A DNA stretch of 64,000 bases from Epilithonimonas vandammei (GTDB lineage: Bacteria; Bacteroidota; Bacteroidia; Flavobacteriales; Weeksellaceae), in the NCBI RefSeq assembly GCF_003860525.1, contig NZ_CP034161.1, forward strand, positions 930,001 to 994,000, in the 5' to 3' direction. The position numbers and the translations under genes were made by a program. Position 1 is the first letter of the stretch; every line of letters begins with the position of its first letter. Shown here piece after piece: positions 63,044-64,000 of the stretch. The notes under the pieces were generated by a model, which was given only the letters and a program-made list of their open reading frames with translations, was not told the DNA's origin and did not search any database.

Positions 63044-64000
63044 ATGCAACTGTATAACACCTTAAGCGCAGAAGAAAGAGCTCAACTTATTGATGAAGCT
63101 GGTAAGGAACGCCTTACATTGTCTTTCTATGCGTATGCCAAAATTGAAGATCCCAAAAAATTTCGTGACGACTTATTTATAGCCTGGAACGCTCTTGATG
63201 CGCTAGGTCGTATCTATGTAGCGCACGAAGGAATTAATGCTCAGATGAGTGTTCCTGCGGAGAATTTCGAAGCTTTTCGTGATACGCTGGAAGTTTATGA
63301 TTTTATGAAAGGTATTCGTCTGAATGTGGCTGTTGAGCAGGATAATTACTCTTTTTTGAAGTTAACGATTAAAGTTAGAAATAAAATTGTTGCGGATGGT
63401 TTGAATGACGAAACTTTTGATGTCACCAATAAAGGAATTCACTTAAAAGCTCAGGAATTTAATAATATGTTGGAAGACCCAAATACAATTGTAGTAGATT
63501 TCAGAAATCATTATGAAAGTGAAGTGGGTCATTTTGAAGGTGCAATCACACCAGATGTTGAGAATTTCCGTGAAAGTTTACCGATTATTAATGAACAATT
63601 ACAAGATTTCAAAGAAGATAAAAATCTGTTGATGTATTGTACTGGCGGAATCCGTTGTGAAAAAGCGAGTGCTTATTTCAAACATCAAGGTTTCAAAAAC
63701 GTTTATCAATTAGAAGGCGGAATTATAGAATATGCGCGTCAAATCAAAGAAGAAGGCGTTGAAAGTAAGTTCATTGGAAAGAATTTTGTGTTTGATCACC
63801 GTTTAGGCGAAAGGATTACAGACGATATTATTTCGCAGTGTCACCAATGTGGAAAACCTTGTGATAATCATACAAACTGTTCGAACGATGCTTGTCATTT
63901 ATTGTTTATCCAATGTGATGAATGTAAAGCAATCATGGAAAATACTTGCTCTACAGAATGTCACGAGATAATCCATTTACCACAAGAAGAACAAATTGCT
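63044..64000 (+). CDS. trhO: tRNA uridine(34) hydroxylase, rhodanese type (3' end beyond window)
   Basis: The first 319 residues are present. The N-terminal acylphosphatase-like domain (LTLSFYAYAKIEDPKKFRDDL, GRIYVAHEGINAQMSVP) is followed by a rhodanese domain with the active-site Cys in YCTGGIRCEKA (C199) and a zinc-like cysteine cluster near 270-310 (CHQCGKPC, CDECKAIM). TrhO hydroxylates U34 of some tRNAs. The frame is still open at the window edge. Confidence 0.93.
   Translation, partial: MQLYNTLSAEERAQLIDEAGKERLTLSFYAYAKIEDPKKFRDDLFIAWNALDALGRIYVAHEGINAQMSVPAENFEAFRDTLEVYDFMKGIRLNVAVEQDNYSFLKLTIKVRNKIVADGLNDETFDVTNKGIHLKAQEFNNMLEDPNTIVVDFRNHYESEVGHFEGAITPDVENFRESLPIINEQLQDFKEDKNLLMYCTGGIRCEKASAYFKHQGFKNVYQLEGGIIEYARQIKEEGVESKFIGKNFVFDHRLGERITDDIISQCHQCGKPCDNHTNCSNDACHLLFIQCDECKAIMENTCSTECHEIIHLPQEEQIA

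Overview
The window comes from a low-GC Bacteroidota genome, most likely family Weeksellaceae (Chryseobacterium/Epilithonimonas-like). The evidence is the protein character of rplM, rpsI, rpsB, gltX, leuS and accABC, a PorZ protein of the type IX secretion system, bacillithiol enzyme BshB1, a DUF3276 PUR-like protein, and about 25 matches to the Bacteroidota promoter (-33 TTTG, about 19 nt, -7 TAnnTTTG). The species is inference. I see no rRNA, CRISPR array, prophage or replication origin.

Layout. 1-5.6 kb is housekeeping: the end of a DUF3667 membrane protein, rplM-rpsI-rpsB (no tsf follows), accA and gltX. 5.7-13.6 kb is an AT-rich glycan island of eight glycosyltransferase genes: a GT90 enzyme, a five-gene minus-strand operon holding two adjacent CgeB-like paralogues and three GT2 enzymes, a GT-A enzyme, and a WaaE-like enzyme behind rocD. 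14.9-19.1 kb is fatty-acid and ribosome supply: accC, an intact IS4-family element, accB, rpmF and yceD. 19.2-24.3 kb holds pdxA, ribE, a histidine kinase, trmN6-like, ftsE-like and rpmH. At 24.6-26.1 kb a DUF1648 gene is broken by a nonsense codon and by an IS982-family element; waaA follows, then an unknown gene paired with a GT2 gene, and a 0.5-kb repeat-rich gap before leuS.

32.4-38.3 kb is an energy-transduction block: ExbB, two ExbD, TonB, a small membrane protein, a PstS-like lipoprotein and a TPR protein. 38.4-45.4 kb has bshB1, tRNA-His, an O-acyltransferase, DUF3276, an ABC exporter half, mqo, a small frameshifted gene and dapA. 45.6-50.8 kb is a tight operon: a 5'-nucleotidase split into two separately exported proteins, PorZ, RecO and a GNAT enzyme. 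50.8-54.2 kb holds a candidate small RNA, an Imm27-like gene, recG and a thioredoxin-like protein. 54.2-62.7 kb is peptide-oriented: three POT transporters, a GNAT gene, a toxin-antitoxin pair and a DPP IV-like peptidase. The window ends inside trhO.

The most notable signals are: an IS4 element whose left end can form a hairpin over the transposase start only in read-through RNA; clean target duplications for both IS elements, so the pre-insertion sequences can be rebuilt; a dispersed intergenic repeat whose hairpin arms differ between copies yet stay complementary; an 8-bp tandem repeat inside waaA; a promoter-terminator pair with no long gene; and the doubled CgeB-like glycosyltransferase genes. 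I did not find a clear, wholly new multi-gene system.
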